In this document: piece by piece, positions 22,144-35,508 of the stretch
Layout of the letters: each line of letters starts with the position of its first letter
Position numbering within the stretch: position 1 is the first letter of the stretch
Assembly: GCA_963969595.1 (NCBI GenBank)
Contig: OZ018416.1
Location: forward strand, 374,501-438,500
From: Neckera pumila
Taxonomy: Eukaryota > Streptophyta > Bryopsida > Hypnales > Neckeraceae
Direction of reading: 5' to 3'
Length of the DNA stretch: 64,000 nt
Translations under genes and position numbers: made by a program
The notes under the pieces: generated by a model
Databases searched by the model: none
Seen by the model: only the letters and a program-made list of their open reading frames with translations
What the model was told of the DNA's origin: nothing

Positions 22144-24610
22144 TCATACGACGTCCATTGCGACATTGGCGTCTGCTGTGACGCCAATGCCGACATTGGA
22201 GTTCGTCAGAATTGGACTTGGAAGAAGTAAGTCTTGCTGCACAGGCAGCCACGCTTGTGTGACGTCGGACATGGGAGCCAAAGTATCAAGCAACTTATCA
22301 GATACGGGTGCTGCGATGACGTCACCTGGAGCAGCGAGTTTTTGGAGAACATGACCATCTAGAAGCTGACGCATCATTTCCTCCAAGCGTTTTGAGGATG
22401 CCTCCATGTTTTCACCAAGTCGCGTAATGCTCCCCTCCAAGTCCGAGACACGAGTGCACATCGCCTCTATTTCTGTCCCATGATCAGGCCGTGTTCTGCG
22501 CTTCTCCGCCTGTTGCCTTTGGTATTCTTTTGCAACTTCTGTGTCAATCTCTGGATCGAAAGGTGGGCGGTTCAAGCGCATGGTCTACAACACAACAGAG
22601 ACATGGTATCAATTACGCACCAACTCTATGGATGCATTGGCAAGCCGCAGAGACCAAAACGAAGAGAGAGGTTTATCAAACATGAAGGCATTTGCGATGA
22701 TGAACGCAGATGTCACTGAAAGGGATATCCGAAAACATCTGAAAAAGCACTTTTGAGCAGGTCAACGACGACGTCTTACCTGACATGCGATTTGACATCC
22801 ACATAAAAAGAGGGCAACATATCATTACGACTGTGAACATGGACATTGAGCAAACTGACCAGCTGTGGGATAACCTCTCTCTCAATCTTGGCCATTTGTG
22901 CCGCATTGGAGCTTTTGGACTTTGAAATTCTCCGCATTTACGTTGATTTGGCTTGAGCAGCTTCAAAGGCGCGCATCTCTTGGAGAGTCTTCCACACGTC
23001 CGGGTCCACATCAGCTGGTGCAGGTAAGTTTGCGTCGATGATTTGATTGTATCTCCAGCGTACATTGATGAGGACCTTTGTAATGATGGGTTGCATCCAC
23101 TTCTCACAAACGTGGTTGGATTGCCCGTACATCTGCCACTCTATAAGCCATACAATATTGTTCAGACGGTGCTGGAAACCCACACCAATAACGACGGCAA
23201 TTGCCTAGACATGGTACCCTGCTTCACATGATGTCGGACATGACGTCAGTTTGTCTCGCATGACGTCCACCACGATATCTCCCGCCAAACAGAGCTCTTG
23301 TGGCAAACGAAAGAAAAGAAACGTTTGACGGAAACAAAGAAAAATTCATAGCGGCATCCCATCCTCTGCATTTCATGAAAGTTACTCGGGCATACCCGAG
23401 TATAGTCGCTTGAACAACCGCCTCCTATCCCGCCGTGGCTGCCCTTCCCAGCCTGTTGTGGGATTGAGGTCCTTCGCATACTTCTTCAAATCGGCAGCCA
23501 GAACAAGCCTCATGGACCCATGCGGCTGTCCTTGTGCATCAAGTTCGACCGGTTTCTTCATGGCAGTACTAACCTCTTCCGTCGGCTTCTGCTCTGGCTA
23601 CAGCACTTCAATTGCTTCGTCAGTGTCACAACCCAAGTCCTCTTCGTTGGAATGTGTGTCATACCCTCGGCTGAGAAACACTTTACAAAATCAGTCTCTC
23701 CAGGAACTATGAAGGTGACATGCTTTATAGGTTAACGAGATTCTACGCGTACCAGAAACCCCCAAGCGATTGGGTTAGCAATGCACAATGTCCTCTGCAT
23801 TCGCGCCTCCTGTAAAAGTCACTGACTTCTCCAAAAACGTCTCCTCCAACGTCAACTTCGACATCAAGAATGACGTCAACAACGACATCTTCCGCTGCTT
23901 CTGACATCACTTCTGAGAACAAGGGCATCTGACTGCAATTTCTAGAACACCAACCTACCTTAAATTACCCTTCACGCAGAAAAACCAATCTGAAGGGGAT
24001 GGAATTGCCTGTCGACCTACGTGACTAGTATTACTATTAATGTCATAGTTGACGTCAACTTTGACGCCAACCTGTCCACAGAAACGTTGTTTTCGACGCC
24101 AATGACGGGACCTTGTTTCAGCGGACGTCACATGAGGCGTGCTCGTCTTGTTGAAGACGTCGCTACAAACAATATGAGGTAGGCGCGGTCGAGGAATAGA
24201 CGCGGGAGTTCATACAGATGTCAAGGAAATCCTTACCTCCAAGATTGCTCGCGATCCGCCATGCCCACGCTCTGATCCCCTTCGGCCGCCACCTCCTTGT
24301 CTTCCTCCTCCTCCTCCTCCGACTCGGACGCCACCAACATCTGTCTTCTTTTCTTTGCCGGCGGAGTCGCTTCATGGGCTACCACTCGTTGCCCGGCCGT
24401 GGACCTTCTCCGCGAGTCTTTGCGCGCCTTCAACCTGCGCTCTCCCAATGCTCGCATGCGCATCGTCGGCGACGGGGGAGGCGCTTCTTCCATTGATGGA
24501 CTGCGACGCCGCACCACGAGCTTCCGGCGGCCACTGTTCTCCCTGGACCGCGGCATCTTTGCTGCTGCTGGAAACCACCGAACGAAGAACTCCCCGTCCT
24601 GCCGCATCAC
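22144..24610 (-). pseudogene. Putative CACTA second gene (TNPA-like), several exons, decayed
   Basis: On the minus strand an exon with ATG near 24559 codes a basic then acidic region (SGRRKLVVRRR, later EATPPAKKRRQ and a Glu run) and meets a GTAAGG donor near 24237. Further exons lie at about 23183-22938 and 22581-22144. The last is preceded by a TGTTGTAG acceptor and contains a coiled-coil-like stretch (VSDLEGSITRLGENMEASSK). A TAA interrupts the middle exon after AAQAKST, probably an old CAA. Basic NLS-like and coiled-coil regions and this position fit the DNA-binding TNPA-type protein, but I see no diagnostic domain. It could also be a captured host gene. Confidence 0.4.
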
Positions 24611-26151
24611 AAAAAAAACATTGACATTAGTAACAAGTCACCCCTCTAGTGCAGCCGAATCCAAGTGCAGGTAATTCAAAGACCTATGGCAATGTTGAAG
24701 CTGATCACAGATGCGCCCAATTTGGCGCACGGAGATGGAGGCCGCCCAATTTGTGACTGAAGGACTGCAAACGAAGAAGAAGAAGGTGTCTGGAAAAACG
24801 CGGACAGCAATGTGGCGGCGTTCAAATTTAACTCCGTGTTAAAGACCCCGAGACAGGCCGGTACCCGGAGAATACCTTGCCAGGGCCGGTCCGGGGCCTA
24901 CTTACAATCCCTTGCAATGGCGCCCGTGGTGGACGGCTGTAGGGTTATGATGCCCTAATCAGATCGACTGATGCTATTGCACAACTGCTAATGGAAGACG
25001 GTTTACGACATTGCAGAGGAGATTGAAGTTCAAAATTTACCTCGTGGGTTGAAGGATTCGTAGCAGGGTCGTCCGCAGAAAAACACACCGTCGATGTCTG
25101 TGAAATTGGGCGGGGCATTCGGATTGAGCTCCGTCGAAGGACCCCAATGGGGCCTTGAATTGTTGCCTCCTTCATCGATATCGGCGCTGCTTCGTTGCCT
25201 GCACACTGTGCTCCAAGATTATTGAGAAGCGCAGCCGCCTCTACCTCATCGACGTCCACCGAATGCTGCGCACTTGATGTTTCCGCAAAATGTAGCACTC
25301 GAGACTGCTTCACCACTCTTGAGGACACGGCCATAGTGGTAAGCTCTTAACGTGATTTGTGAAATCCAATGTGGGGTGCAGAAGATAGGGTTAGCAAAAC
25401 CTGTTTCACGTGCAAAAGACTTCTGCTATAGCAGCAGTCGTCCAAGACAAGCATGGGACACGTGGGAAATCGTTGTTTAAGGGTGCTGTGACTTGGCTGA
25501 TACGGATGCGTGGTCATAGAGACGTCCTATGTGACGTCCAGTGTGATGTGTATATATTCACCACAATGTCAATTTCTGATGCCTAATGTCACATTTGGCG
25601 TCTGGCTTCTGCATATTTTTGAGAAGTCCTGCATAGGGGAAGTATACTGGAATATTGCCTACTTAAATTGTAGCAAAGGGTGAATGGCCATGGCATGATT
25701 GCAAGCACTCTCAAAGCTGCGCAGCATTAATACCTTACCTCCGTGGTCGGGTTCACTTTCTCTGTAGTACTACTGATCTAATGCATTCATTAGGGTAAGA
25801 AAAACCACTAAAAACCTTCAGTGCATTGTCAACAAGTGCGTCCTCTTTCCTTCATGTGTCATAGAGGACGTCCGTGTAGACATTGCTCATGAGAGAAGAA
25901 AACACCCAGTCATACATCAAGACTAACGTCTAATAGGACATTTTATTGGTGTTCTTTCTTATAACAAGGAATGACGGTGCACCTTCTTTAATGACTGATG
26001 TTCATTGACATGGGAAAAGGGGCCTTATGTTATACATCCAGTTTTAGAAGGTCATGACGTTGTGGAGGAGTCCTTTTGCTTATGGTGTTGCATCTTCGTT
26101 CTTTGCAGGTGGGTGAAGGTCTGCCCATACTGCGGGCCATACAGATTGAAC
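24611..26151. other. CACTA internal sequence between its two divergent genes
   Basis: Likely the promoter and UTR region shared by the minus gene and the transposase. A minus-strand frame at 25334-24945 begins with a plausible ATG and meets a GTAGAG donor-like site after DVDE, so it might be a further exon, but nothing in it is recognisable. GACGTC motifs occur near 25525 and 25865. Confidence 0.35.
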
Positions 26152-29100
26152 ATGAACATGGCTGGTCGTGCTACTGGGGATGGTAGGAGGCAAGGAGCAA
26201 CCATTCGTATAACTGATGATGGACGCACTCTTCGCCACATTCCACTTAGGGACATTATCTTGCAGACCGAGTTGCGAGTGGCAGCAGAGAAGAATGTGCG
26301 CGCATTCAGATGTCCTTGCCGAGATTGCAAGGGTGGACGTCGAAAAACCATTCAAGTAATATGGCAGCACCATGCCGCAGTGGGACGAGATCCATTTTTG
26401 AGGAAGTCACTACTTGGAGGGGACCCCCCTGAAGGGTACCCACCTCACGGGATGTGGGTTGAGGACATTGGCTTTGACAACGACATCGTTGACGGCGTCC
26501 CTGGTGACACCACAGCGGACGTTCAGGGCATTGACTTACAAAACGGATGTCCTGGATATAGTGAGGACCAGCACCCACCGGCTCTGGACGAGTACCACGA
26601 GGTCCAATGGCAAGTCATGGAGGCCTTAGATAGGGGAGATGCGTTGCATGATGAGGCTGAGGCCTTAGGGGAATTACCAGACCAGGAGGAGGTTGGTTTT
26701 GATACTGTGGATGGATTGGAGGATATGTACGCTAAAGTGGCCACTCCAGTGTTCCCTGGATCCAGAACAAGCATTGTGTTGGCCACAATCATCATCATGA
26801 ACATGTGCATGGTGTTCCGTGTTAGCAATAAGTTCACGGATGAGTTGTTTCGCTTCTTGTCGACAGACTTATTATCTGCGAGAAACAAATTGCCTAGTAC
26901 ACATTATGTGGCACGGAAAAGCATTCGACAATTAGGCTTGTACTACAATCACGTGCATGCTTGTCTCAACGGTTGTGTCCTATACGAAGAGGAGTATGCA
27001 GGACTTCACACTTGTCCAAAGTGTGCAATGTCACGGTGGGTTGACGGCACAAACAGTATTTGAGCTAAGGTAATTCGGCATTTTCCTCTGATTCCGAGGT
27101 TGAAGCGCATGTGGAGGTCGTCCGAGATAGCGCGCATGCTGACGGGCTACACAAAGCATGTCAGTGAAGACGACGTCATGCGTTCCGTCGTGGACAGTCC
27201 AGCATGGAAGCACATCGATCGTGACGTCGCATTCGGCAACTTCAGATGTGAAGTGCGGAACATGCAGCTTGCACTGGCTCTGGATGGTGTAAATCCATTC
27301 AAGCTTAGCAACACGAATTGGTCAACTTGGCCTGTGCTTATTTTTATCTACAACTTTGAGCCCTGGCTGGTGACCAAAAAGTTTTTTATTTCATTGTGCA
27401 TATTGATTTCCGGGAAGCACTCTCCAAGTTCAACGAACATTGACATCTTCATCCGTCCATTGCTGAGGGAGCTTTATGAGCTCTGGCGTGGTGTTCCAGC
27501 ACTAGATTTCTCTCAAGCGGAAGGGAGTCGTGCCTTCCGATTGCGTACCTTACTGATGTAGACGATTTCAGATTTTCCTGCATATGGCCTCATCTCTGGT
27601 CTTTGTTGCAAGGGTTACAAGGGCTGCCCTTGTTGCGGCCCAGACACAGATGCACGCATGGCTAGAACGGGTGATGTCCTTTCTAACAGGACCACAAGGG
27701 GCTCGAAGATTGTGTACGGCGGCATCTGTCGTTACCTAGCCCGGCACCACCCGTATCGCCGCAACCGGAGATTTAATGGAGTGCAAGAGAATCGGGGTAA
27801 GCCCAGAGCTCAAACAGGGGAAGATATCATCCGATATGCAGCATGGAGGCAATCATACTTGGATCTAGGTGGGAAAGAGAATGGCGCAGATGACCCTGTG
27901 CATGTCACGGGAGTGAAACGCCTCAGCACTTTCTATGAGTTGGATTACTGGAAGGTGAGACTTTTGTGACAGTGTGAGGAACAGGCCTCATGTACCGTTT
28001 GGACGTCATTGTTGACATGTTCTACTCAGTTCTGTGTTGTATTGCATGTGTTTTGCATTCTCTAGGACGTCATTGTTGACGTTAGGAAAGGCGTGTCTGG
28101 AAATGGCCTGACGTCGTCGTTGACGGGTATGGTCGTTCTGGTCCTTTCATAATGGCTGCGTGCGTGAAGGCATGTCACCAATCAGGTGCCACTTGACAAG
28201 CTCTTGCGAAGGTGGCTAGTATTGTTTGGCACAAACTTTGACTTCATTTTTAAAGAAAGTCCGTTGTGGCATGTGCAGCATTTGTTGGATTGACACATAT
28301 TGGACGCTATGCATTGTGAGAAAAATTTGTGCGAGAACATATTGAAGACGTTGATGGGTGTGAATGATAGTCCCGGAAGTTGATTGGATGCAGAGGACTT
28401 GGGCATACGTGAGGAGATATGGCTGCAACCTCTACAACGGCAGCAAGATGCATACTACATGCCGCACGCCCCGTATGTATTGAAGCCAAATGAACGCCGG
28501 GAGTTTGTCACAATTGTTTCTAATATTCGTACCCCTACAAACTACGTGGGCAGCATTCACAAGCGCTTAGTGGACGGGAAACTCCAGTACATGAAAATGC
28601 ATGATTACCATGTCCTCATGCAACAGGTGAGATAAAACCTAATTGAACGCACGCAATAAACAATAGTAGGTAGATGCGGACGCCAATGTGCAAGTGCGCA
28701 GGTGTCTGATGTGATGTTTTAGGGGACGCGTTCTTGTTGGACGGGATGTCTAGGACGACGGCTGTGTTGGGTAGTCACATTGCACATGGTGCTGTCACGA
28801 ACGCCGTCAAGATCCACATCTGCATGGCCTCTGTCCCTGCGGACGTACGCTACATAGCCGGGTCACCAGCTAAAACCATTTGTAGAAGCATTCGACATTC
28901 ATGTCTCTTCAGTTGACTGTGTCCCTTACTAATGTATGGTATCTCATGAATCATGTTCCTTAGATTCTCCCTGTGGCGGTTTGCAATGTACTAGATGAAA
29001 GTGTGCGCCTTGCAATAATTAAAATCAGCAGAGTATTTCAAAGACTGTGCGCAAAAGAGGTAAGCCTGATGGATGAATAGGACATGATGCGCGACGTGGT

Positions 29101-29520
29101 GATGGCAACATGTGTACTGGAGAAGGAATTTCCCCCAACGTTTCTAAACATTATGACGCATTTGCCCGTGCACTTGGTGGAGCAATTGTTTCGGTGCGGT
29201 CCCGTGCATTGTCGGTGGATGTATCCAATAGAGCGATATATGAAAACACTGAAGGACTATGTGAGAACTTTTGCACATCCGGAGGGTAGCATTGCGGAAG
29301 GGTATTGAATGGATGACACGCTTGGATTTTGCACGGAGTACATGCATGAATATAGAGGAACAGTGCACCGTGTATGGGATGCGGAAGAAGATGCGAACAT
29401 GAATGACAAGATTCTTCGTAACAACTGCCAACAGAGGCGGAAGATGTCAAATGAGTTCCGCGGCTATGCACATGCCTTTGTTCTAGACAATGCAGCATGC
29501 TTGGAGGGTTGGTGGCAGTG
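26152..29520 (+). pseudogene. TNP2-like CACTA transposase (Transposase_21), broken
   Basis: The protein would bind the CACTA ends and cut and join DNA. An exon-like start follows a TTTGCAG acceptor, with ATGs at 26152 and 26158. Family signatures appear in order: HACLNGCVLYEEEYAGLHTC then PKC zinc-type motif (~26950-27030), HFPLIPRLKRMW (27080), DSPAWKHI (~27200), ALALDGVNPF, DFPAYGLISG and a CPCC motif (~27570-27640), LDAMHCEKN (~28300), THLPVHLVEQ (~29157) and RWMYPIERYMKTLKDYVR (~29214). One frame is kept from 26152 to 27966 apart from TGA at 27061 and TAG at 27559. More stops lie near 28290, 28381 and 29306. Donors such as AAG|GTGAGA (27957) mark introns. It is non-functional as it stands. 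Confidence 0.9.
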
Positions 29521-29799
29521 AGTCCATGTTTCCAATCATTATGTCCTTTGTCATTGAACCATTCCAGTGAATGTTTAGGTTGTTACTGTTTTTTTGTTCA
29601 CTATCTATGTACTTTGAGTGCACTTTCCTGTGTGCAGTGTCACTTGTGACGTTGGTAGTGGACATATGATTGAGACCTTGGTCATTACAGCGTCTGTGAA
29701 GACATCCTTCTTGACGTCCGTCTACTAGTCGGCTTGTCCATGACAACATTTGCTGTGTTCCATGTCTACTGACCTTTTTGTTTTTCCATATTATTTCCA

Positions 29800-30644
29800 T
29801 GCCTGTTTTTCTTACTTGTCATTGGAATGTGGTATAGGGAGTACGAGGTGGCTAGAGCACAGAGTTGGGAGGAAAGGAAGACATTCCGTAGAGAATGTCG
29901 TCGTCGCAATGCTTCCGTGCCTGTCCGCTATCCAACGGAATTGTATGATTTGCCATCCTTTGCAACGTGGCTGAGTGCACAGGTGCAAACATTTCGGGAT
30001 GCAAGACAACACGTTGATGAAGATATTGTCCAGTACGGGCAACCTCCAAAGCGATACGCTGTCTCACATAGATAGATGTATGCCTTTGGCATAGCGCTGA
30101 AGGTGGCCTTGTCACACGCGATTCATATGTGGTAGCCTCGTTCACTCGACAACTTCGATGGGGGCTTCGCAATGGGCGTCCCATTGAGAGAACCGATGAC
30201 TACGTTGGGTACATTGAAGAGATTCTTGAATTGGACTACCGCAATCATTGCACCACTGTCCTTGTTTGCAATTGGGTTAAAGGAAGCCAAGATGCTCGCT
30301 TTCCAAATATTCAACGGGATCGGTATGGCTTTAGCATGGCTAACTTTAACCGCATGGATGGCAAGGTGCACGCCAACTCTTTTGCATTTCCATTGCATTG
30401 TCAACAAGTATTCTTCTCCGACGACCCCGAAAGAGCAGGCTGGAAAATTGTATGCCGTATGGACGTGAGGGGTAGACGCGGGCAACCACAGATCAACCAA
30501 ACCATCCCCCATGTGGGTGCAGTGGGAAACGATGAGGAATATGTAGGATTGCAACCAGAAGTGCTGGACTCAGAGCTCGCGAGAGAAGCAACAATTATAG
30601 GCGGCACGTACATACCTCCACCAATGGAGGTAGGAAGAACATGA
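29800..30644 (+). pseudogene. CACTA transposase C-terminal region, DUF4218 tail and DUF4216
   Basis: A segment at 29827-30075 (VRYPTELYDLPSFATWLSAQ) leads into a DUF4216 domain at 30129-30470. The latter has the typical DDYVGYIEEILELDY, then YGFSMANFNRM and the PERAGWKIVCRM strand. These domains follow the TNP2 catalytic region in plant CACTA transposases; their role is unknown. A TAG at 30073 separates the two parts. GACGT motifs lie in the intron-like sequence at 29650-29725. Confidence 0.8.
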
Positions 30645-31340
30645 CAAGCTACAACAGTGGCATGAAAAGTTCCATGCCCTACCGTCCCAGCAGCACTGCA
30701 ATGGAATTGCGGGGCTGTCATGACGTAGTCGACGTCGAAGCACATGTCCAGTTGGGTTCTGAGTCTCCGTCACAGGACGTCTATGTAGACGTTTAGAATG
30801 ACATTTTTAGCGTCTCCTGAACATCATTGACCTACATGATGATGATAATAAATCAAACAACATTTTCAAGAATAGTGAAGGAATGTGACTCTGAACCCAT
30901 GCATGGTTGGTTAGTATTGAATGGCCTTAGAATTGCCCGTTTGGGCCGGGGGGGGGGTAAGAAATCACAAGAGAAATCAAAAACTCGCTACACATAAAAA
31001 GTTAGCGGTTGTCAATATTGTTGAGAAGTACAATTGCAAGCTTAAGGGTTACCTTTCATATATATGTATTTCAATTTTTTACGTCAATGCATGCATGTTG
31101 CAGTTGGGAATCATTCTTTTAGCCTAGTGGTATGTTTTAGGTACTGCTTGAACACTAACAAGGAACAACGCATGGCTTCTCAATGATTTAAGGAAGACAC
31201 ATGAAATTTCATTTTCATTATCATCTATTTTGGGACTTCATGCGAACGGATAATCTTGTGTTAGTAAGCAATAATGCCATATTTAACTACTTTTGGACTA
31301 TTCAAAGTCCAAAATTAAAAATCTCCCAATGCATGGTGCT
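30645..31340. other. CACTA 3' transcript region and unresolved left edge of the palindrome cassette
   Basis: GACGTC motifs characteristic of the CACTA continue to about 30820 (e.g. TGACGTAGTCGACGTCG), then stop. A G-run of about ten lies near 30950. The first palindrome-like string is at about 31350 (CATCGGGAGATATCC). The cassette boundary should lie between 30820 and 31350, but I find no clear terminal repeat or target duplication. Confidence 0.4.
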
Positions 31341-31825
31341 AGGCATTACATCGGGAGATATCCAGATACCTTCAAGTTCATTTTCCTAAGTATGCTTTAG
31401 AAACCCCAAGAGGTCAATTGCATTCAAACTTGTATGTCAGGGACAATATAAACTCCGAATGATGCTACAAGTTCAAATGCAGGTTCCCAAGGTGGGAAGT
31501 GGAGATGAATATTGAGAACAATAAGTGGCAAGGAAAAAAATCGCTTGCAACATTATAAAAATCTCAAAGGAGATCGAATACAAGAAAAGAAAGAATAGCA
31601 AAGGACACAGAGCGTGGACATTTGCTACGACTACGACATGGGATTTGGAAGGTACCCTCAAGAAATAACAAAAAATGCACATTCTGATAAATCGTGATAA
31701 AATAACTCCATCCTACTCACATCAACTTCCACTACCACCACTAGTAACTTCCGAAAAGACATTGAGAACTACTGTAGTGACCAAAGAAAGAAATGGTGCC
31801 ATTATGAAGCCGAAACAAAGACACC

Positions 31826-31893
31826 ATCGGGAGATCTCCCGATAACCCTGCCACGGTCACATTGAACAAAAAAAAGCATCGGGAAATCTCCCG
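31826..31893. repeat. Two palindromes just downstream of gene A
   Basis: ATCGGGAGATCTCCCGAT (31826-31843, perfect) and CGGGAAATCTCCCG (31880-31893) lie 37-104 bp beyond the gene A stop. Confidence 0.9.
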
Positions 31894-31929
31894 TTTGATA
31901 GTCGTGGTGGGCGACGAGACGTTAGTCAA

Positions 31930-34900
31930 TCAGGGGTCCACCTCGTTTGCCCTATTCAAATTCGCTAGGGCAGCTTCTCTACTTTTCTTAGGAATAGTAC
32001 AAGATTTTGGGTTCACTTTCTTGGACCAATTGGCGTACAATGCACAAGATGCATCCACCCAAGTGGGAGGCCTGTTCTCCACAACCCATTTCCCATACCA
32101 ACAATTCTGGTACATCAATTCCAAGTTACTTTCGGAATTATCTAGTCTCCAATACTGAAGCATAAACTTCCCGTTGTTTTCATGCCCTTCCTCTCTGCAG
32201 ACGTCAGATAGTGCTCTTCCTCGCCAGACAGCACATATTGAGGGGTCCTCAGGTCTAAGCAGAACCCATGAACCTGGGCGAATATCAACCCAAGGATTAA
32301 AGCTTTCCCTTGGTGCTTCATTTGCGGGTCCGCAATAAGGTTCAAATTCCTCTTCTTCAGGAACCATGTCGACAGGGTTGATGGTCGGCCGCTGGCAAGA
32401 AGATTCCCGCAATCTCCAATCATACTGTGGCCAGAAGCCTTCAACCAATTCCGGAACAAAGTCGGGAAGAAGCTCCTTGAGCTCTCGCAACACACGTTTC
32501 CAATAATCAACGTATGGTGCGAAGGTGGCCGCAAATCCCTCGCATTTGGACATTCCGTTTCGCCAATACTCAATGTACTTCTCAATTCCTAACAGAATCA
32601 AGCCCTTGCTTAAGGTCGCTTTCCGTGCCGCCTCCACCGCCTTCTCTTGATTTCCCGTGGCTTCCGGAACTTCGTTACCCCACATAGGCTTGAAAGGAAC
32701 AGGCCTAGGGCAACCTCGAGGGAGTGTCACCCGACCCATGCAGTCTTTCTTCCCAAGGCATCGAGAAGGAGTATCAGATGGTAGCCACTGTGAATCAACT
32801 GCAGACTTCTTGTACTTCATAACAGGGATTCCATCACTGTCCACATAGAACCGGAAAAGGTGCATCTCCCCCAAACCAATTAGTTTAGACGTGCCACTAC
32901 ACAGGAATCCCTTCACAAAGGACTTGAAATCTGCCACCTCCTGGATGAACTCCGGCATGAATGACAATTCCTGGGACTCCATGAACGACTTCATGAGGTC
33001 GGCGACAACAAATGTATTCTTGCTCTTTAAAGCCTTCGATAGGTGGCTAAAATACGCATCAATATCTTCGTGAGTATGTCCAACTAGTAGGAAACCGACC
33101 TGAATTTCCTTGAAGACTCCACGTGCAGTAAGCAAAGACAAAAAGGCCATGACGTATTGGTTTTTATTATCCTTCGCGGAGTTGTCAAGCTGAAGATAGA
33201 GCTTGTTAGGAAGGGGACTCGATCCACGACGAAGTTCCTGTGGAATCAACTTCAAGGCGTCCATACACCGAGATTTTCCTTTGAGTAGCGCGTCGAACAT
33301 TGCATTTGCCGGCGGATAGGGAAAGAGGTCGCTCATCTCCCGAATTGGTGGACCTTCAAGTCGCCTTAACAGTCTAGCAAGCGATGAAATGGTAAAGTTC
33401 GAATCGCCCGGCCAGCACGCTGGTGCATAATGTGCATACGCACCATCGGCATGACCATGAGCCACCATTCCAGTTATACTCATAGGAAGCTGACCCAAAC
33501 CTTGTGTGGCCTTCATCGTCACGCGCATTCGTGGGAGAGCCGTCTTCCTCGTGTCCATTTTGTCGTGAATAATGCACAAAATCTCTTGAGGATTCCTTCT
33601 GGACTCCTCACGCCACGAGGCATACAGATGACGACACGATCCTTGATGATTAAGATGTTCAGTTTGCTGCTTCATAAACTCCACGAAGTCCGAGCTTCCT
33701 TTTGGTGATTTCTGAATGAACTACTGTAGGTCGTCGCACACCGTACACTTCGCAAAAGAGCTCCCAACAGGCTTAACCGCGACGTTGTTAAATAGCTCTT
33801 TCTTTATTCTACTAACAGTCGTCTAGCTCACGAGAGGAAGGCCATACTCCACATTCAACTGCAAATTACGTAAAACACAAGCTTCAGCACCGACGGCAGT
33901 ACCACTCTGAGCATTCAAAAATACACACAAGCAAAGAGACCAGGTGCAATGAGCACAGTCAAATCCGCAGAAAAACATCGGGAGATCTCCCGCTGAGTAG
34001 ATGAATGCATTCAACTCCTACAGTGAAACGCATCGGGAGATCTCCCGATGAAAGAAGCAAGAAAATAAAATCTCCATGGAGTACTGTGTCTGGAAGATTC
34101 TCCAAAGGGGGAACAAACAAACAGAAGGCCGTATAAGAGTATCAATGGGAGATTTCCCGATGACTACCGGAGTCCAAACAAAGCATCAGTGATCAAAACC
34201 AGAATACTGACGGGTTCATCGCCCTACCTCATTGGCGTCAGTGTGAACGCGCTTCCAATTATTACCAACAAGCATGAACTTAAGCGTGTCTACTCTCCCA
34301 TTTCCAATGCACCGCATTTGGTGCGACATCTGGTCAGCAGTATTTTTGATTATCGCCTTCATTGTACCAGTAACCTGCACAGTCCGAAGTCGAGGCTGCT
34401 TAACCCCTTTGTTCCCGTGTGTGGAAGAAACAATCCCTTCCTTGTACTTGTCAAGGTAATTGTGAAAGGTTGACTTTGGAATTCCATGTATAATGTACCA
34501 CGCTGTGGCACAAACTTCTGCTTCTTCAAGAGTAATGTACTTCCGCTTCCATGTCCACTCCACCGAATGCAATTGTCCACCTACTGCGATTCCATACTCC
34601 CGACGCTCTTTAAAGGATTTTGAAAAGTATCTCTGCCTGACCTTCAGCGTCGTTTCACGGTGGAAAAACTGGCAGCAATTCCTGTCGCAGCATCGCTTTG
34701 AGCTGACCTGTTGAATCTCGTCATCCGATGTCTTCCGCGTGAACTGTGCCTCCTTCTCACTGAGAGAGGGTCGACGAACTATGAAGCGATAGGGTGCCTT
34801 CTGTCTTCCACCCAAGTAGGCGAGTGGATCTGGTTCAACAACAAAAGCAGAGAAGTGGTCGACTGTATCCTTCAAGCACCGACCACTAGGGAACCAACAA

Positions 34901-35508
34901 TTTGAAATGGGCCAGCGAGCATGAATCATAATCGTATCTGGATTTCCCACGAAAACATCAAGGATAGTCACGCCTACGTGGTCCTCACCGAGGGTAGAAC
35001 TCTGAAAATAATCATCCGCCTTCCAGCAAGTAATTCGACCTGAAGATTGAAGGACACCTAATGAATCAAGGTGATGCACCTCTAGCCCGATCCAATCCTC
35101 CTGACAAACGAATGGGCTTTCATCCGCATGGGGATCCGCAATGACCTTTACCACGTCGGCTGCCCTCCACAACACGGTTCTGTTTAGAACATCTCCAAGC
35201 GTCTGCAAGCCTCTCTGGCAAGGCGATACCCTCATATGCTGAGCTTCTAGGACGACCAATGAAGGCCTTACCAGAACAAATATCCAGGGCCCGAAAGGAA
35301 TCGGAACACCCAACCACTGACCTTGAGGACGGGCCTCTACAACGCATCCCACTCCAACTTCGCCAAATCCTGGGAGATAGAGCCTCACTAAGTCACCATC
35401 GTTCAGCGCAGCACTCCGTGCAGTAGATTCCTGAGAGTCCGCATCCTTAGCAGACTCGCCAACGTAAGGCGTTATGGGATCCCGAAACGAGTCAGAGTAA
35501 GAATCCAT
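31930..35508 (-). CDS. Gene A: DUF7869-like protein, possible transposase (two exons, one in-frame TAG)
   Basis: Exon 1 is 35508-34228, with ATG in good context (ACAATGG) and first residues MDSYSDSF. The intron is 34227-33823 (GTAGGG...CTAG) and exon 2 is 33822-31930. The join is in phase, giving about 1,057 codons. N-terminal features are a Cys cluster (CCDRNCCQFF) and a helix-turn-helix-like region (GIPKSTFHNYLDKYKEG). Exon 2 has FAKCTVCDDL, then IIHDKMD, QLDNSAKDNKNQY and VGHTHEDIDAYFS, the hallmark block of DUF7869. The three acidic positions (D near 515, D near 638, then 38 residues to E) resemble a DDE/RNase H-fold triad, so a transposase is possible; this is inference. A single TAG (33723-33721, after DDLQ) interrupts the frame. 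Three palindromes sit in its intron. Confidence 0.65.
33823..34227 (-). repeat. Intron of gene A holding three palindromes
   Basis: The 405-nt intron contains CGGGAGATCTCCCG at 33979-33992, the perfect 20-mer CATCGGGAGATCTCCCGATG at 34031-34050, and ATGGGAGATTTCCCGAT at 34145-34161. The neighbouring exons (3.2 kb) contain none. Confidence 0.8.
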
